A DNA stretch of 6,462 nt. Source: RGIG3009 sp964390295. Lineage in GTDB: Bacteria > Bacillota > Clostridia > Oscillospirales > Acutalibacteraceae. Shown here piece after piece: positions 5,791 through 6,462 of this stretch (positions are counted from its first letter, which is position 1; the number at the start of each line of letters is the position of its first letter). Location: assembly GCA_964390295.1 (NCBI GenBank), contig CAYMHR010000054.1, forward strand, positions 1 through 6,462. The letters are read 5' to 3'. The notes beneath the pieces were generated by a model. It did not search any database. It had not been told where the DNA came from and saw nothing but the letters and a program-made list of their open reading frames with translations. The position numbers and the translations under genes are program-made.

Positions 5791-5821
5791 GAAAATCGAG
5801 CACGTTTCGTGCTCGATTTTC
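5791..5821. repeat. Hairpin 6, terminator-like
   Basis: Arms 5791-5804 and 5808-5821 give fourteen perfect pairs, loop TTT. The outer stem is GAAAAT paired with ATTTTC. With A on the left and T on the right it could serve as a terminator for either strand. Confidence 0.9.
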
Positions 5822-5871
5822 CGTTGCCTGTTTTTTCGACTACATAAAACACTCCATGCACACCTATATGA

Positions 5872-5902
5872 AGCATCCGAGCACGAAACGTGCTCGATTG
5901 CT
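5872..5902. repeat. Hairpin 7
   Basis: Core arms CGAGCACG (5878-5885) and CGTGCTCG (5889-5896) pair perfectly, loop AAA. A 2-by-2 internal loop (5876-5877 and 5897-5898) separates this from an outer stem, AGCA (5872-5875) with TGCT (5899-5902). Confidence 0.85.
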
Positions 5903-6253
5903 GCCGGGCAAACGCGCACGTCGAGCTACGGAACCCGCGTGCATTGCTTTCAGTCGGTATCCAATAAATGACCGAAAAATCCGTTGACTGTGCCTTTTAT
6001 TTTTGCAATGCCGTTTGTTCTGCATTATCTTAGCGAGCAGACTGCTTTTACTCCACTTCGTACAGAAAACAGTAAATTGCTTGTTAGGGACACCCTAAGA
6101 CCTGGTTAATATTTCTTAAAGAAAGATTACGAAAATTCAAGTTGTGCCTGAGAATTTGCGCAAATTTTTATTTCTACTCGCCCACTGGAGGAATCATCCC
6201 TACAAAGGCTTTCACCATTTTGGGTGTGCTGGTGTGGTAGGCTCCGCTTGTTT
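5903..6253. other. Gene-poor stretch with small inverted repeats
   Basis: No frame here has a supported start, ribosome site and recognisable product. Small symmetric elements are TTAGGG-ACA-CCCTAA (6084-6098), TTTCTT-A-AAGAAA (6112-6124) and the 14-base palindrome AATTTGCGCAAATT (6153-6166), which is followed by a T-rich run. These may be operators, weak terminators or insertion-element debris. A minus-strand frame ending at a TAG (complement of 6178-6180) reads GAYHTSTPKMVKAFVGMI near its end and has coding-like codons, but I do not recognise it. Confidence 0.4.
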
Positions 6254-6436
6254 TCAAAATGTCGCCACCAAGAATGCAACCTGTGTCTTCAAAATCTGCA
6301 CAAGTTCTTGCGCATTTTCTTTTCTTCCTCCATCCAGCCACGCCTTGAGAACACTGATGGTCACGCCGGTGCGGATCGCCATGAAGTATCTGGCGTTTGT
6401 TTCATCCATGGAAAAGTACGAACGCCTCACCAACCG
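6254..6436 (-). pseudogene. Possible remnant of a TetR-type regulator C-terminus
   Basis: On the minus strand, 60 codons run from just after an in-frame stop (complement of 6437-6439) to a TGA (complement of 6254-6256). The middle reads NARYFMAIRTGVTISVLKAW and then LDGGRKENAQELVQILKT. The arrangement of a small-residue helix, VLxxWLDGG and a final helix after ENAQEL resembles the end of the ligand domain of TetR-family regulators. No DNA-binding N-terminus is present and the frame is closed upstream, so it would be a decayed fragment. The plus strand is also open here: it reads MEKYERLTNRYEKMKQQY from 6408 to the window edge, which looks coding as well. A junction between two gene fragments near 6400 is possible. 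Low confidence. Confidence 0.3.
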
Positions 6437-6462
6437 CTACGAGAAGATGAAGCAGCAGTACA

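Larger units (their letters stand above)
5511..5902. repeat. Array of seven palindromic hairpins sharing a CGAGCACG core
   Basis: Seven hairpins occupy a gene-free stretch. The consensus is CGAGCACGAAACGTGCTCG or its complement with TTT in the loop. Centres lie near 5526, 5574, 5618, 5678, 5722, 5806 and 5887; gaps between hairpins as delimited here range from 19 to 59 bases. Loops are TTT, GAA, ATA, AAA, AAA, TTT and AAA. The bases outside the core differ from copy to copy, yet in most copies they extend the stem symmetrically. That favours folding into hairpins, as RNA or single-stranded DNA, rather than simple tandem duplication. Spacers are unrelated to each other. No family I know matches with certainty. 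Candidates are a REP/BIME-like element, a cluster of bidirectional terminators, a structured RNA, binding sites for a dimeric protein, or folded recombination sites. Open frames crossing the array on either strand only translate the palindromes. Confidence 0.9.

Noticed and set aside
5496..5803. Open frames on both strands across the hairpin array
   Set aside because: They repeat short peptides such as ARFVL and EHETCS that are only translations of the palindromic core. They lack ribosome sites and family resemblance.
5511..5902. The hairpin array as a CRISPR array
   Set aside because: Repeats occur in both orientations, the repeat body is a full palindrome with variable flanks, gaps range from 19 to 59 bases, and no cas gene is in the window.
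5511..5902. The core as a parS or LexA site
   Set aside because: The half-site CGAGCACG does not match parS (GTTTCACGTGAAAC centre) or the Firmicute LexA box (GAACN4GTTC). Seven adjacent copies would also be unusual for LexA.
6153..6166. AATTTGCGCAAATT as a terminator
   Set aside because: The palindrome has no room for a loop without losing the GC pairs, leaving a weak AT stem. It is noted only as a possible operator-like element.

Overview
The window looks like accessory DNA from a low-to-medium-GC anaerobic Firmicute, most likely a gut Clostridia (Oscillospiraceae/Ruminococcaceae-like). The grounds are the encoded families: a TnpV C-terminus, an ASCH start, a Clostridia-type small serine recombinase and a BspA-type leucine-rich-repeat protein. 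Strong AAGGAG-like ribosome sites and stem-plus-T-tract terminators agree. This is inference from protein style; no rRNA or tRNA is present to fix the taxon.

Layout. 1-249 is the 3' end of a tnpV gene, closed by a terminator (258-288). A short AT-rich gap leads to an open frame from GTG 391 whose first ~33 codons are the beginning of an ASCH-domain protein. It breaks off and runs in frame into a complete metallophosphoesterase (to 1632). Two PHP-superfamily phosphoesterases follow at 45- and 42-base spacings (1678-2475 and 2518-3318), the second very like PHP-type histidinol-phosphatase. The three genes look like one transcription unit, ended by a perfect 30-base palindrome with a T-tract (3358-3393).

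A second block has a serine recombinase (3505-4113), then an LRR protein (4141-5292) with no signal peptide and no ribosome site, then a 39-residue acidic-tailed ORF (5312-5431) with a good ribosome site, and a terminator (5451-5482). A 16-base near-perfect direct repeat overlaps the recombinase stop and the LRR start, and the LRR gene looks chimeric.

From 5511 to 5902 there is no credible gene. Instead there are seven copies of a hairpin built on a conserved core, CGAGCACG-triloop-CGTGCTCG. The outer stems differ from copy to copy but usually remain self-complementary. This is the most unusual feature of the window. The last ~560 bases hold small hairpins and what may be the remains of a TetR-type regulator on the minus strand.

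How the parts work together: the phosphoesterase trio is the only clear metabolic unit, and nothing nearby names its substrate. The rest (TnpV, truncated ASCH, recombinase, direct repeats, chimeric LRR gene, hairpin array, regulator remnant) reads as a region shaped by repeated mobile-element insertion and recombination.
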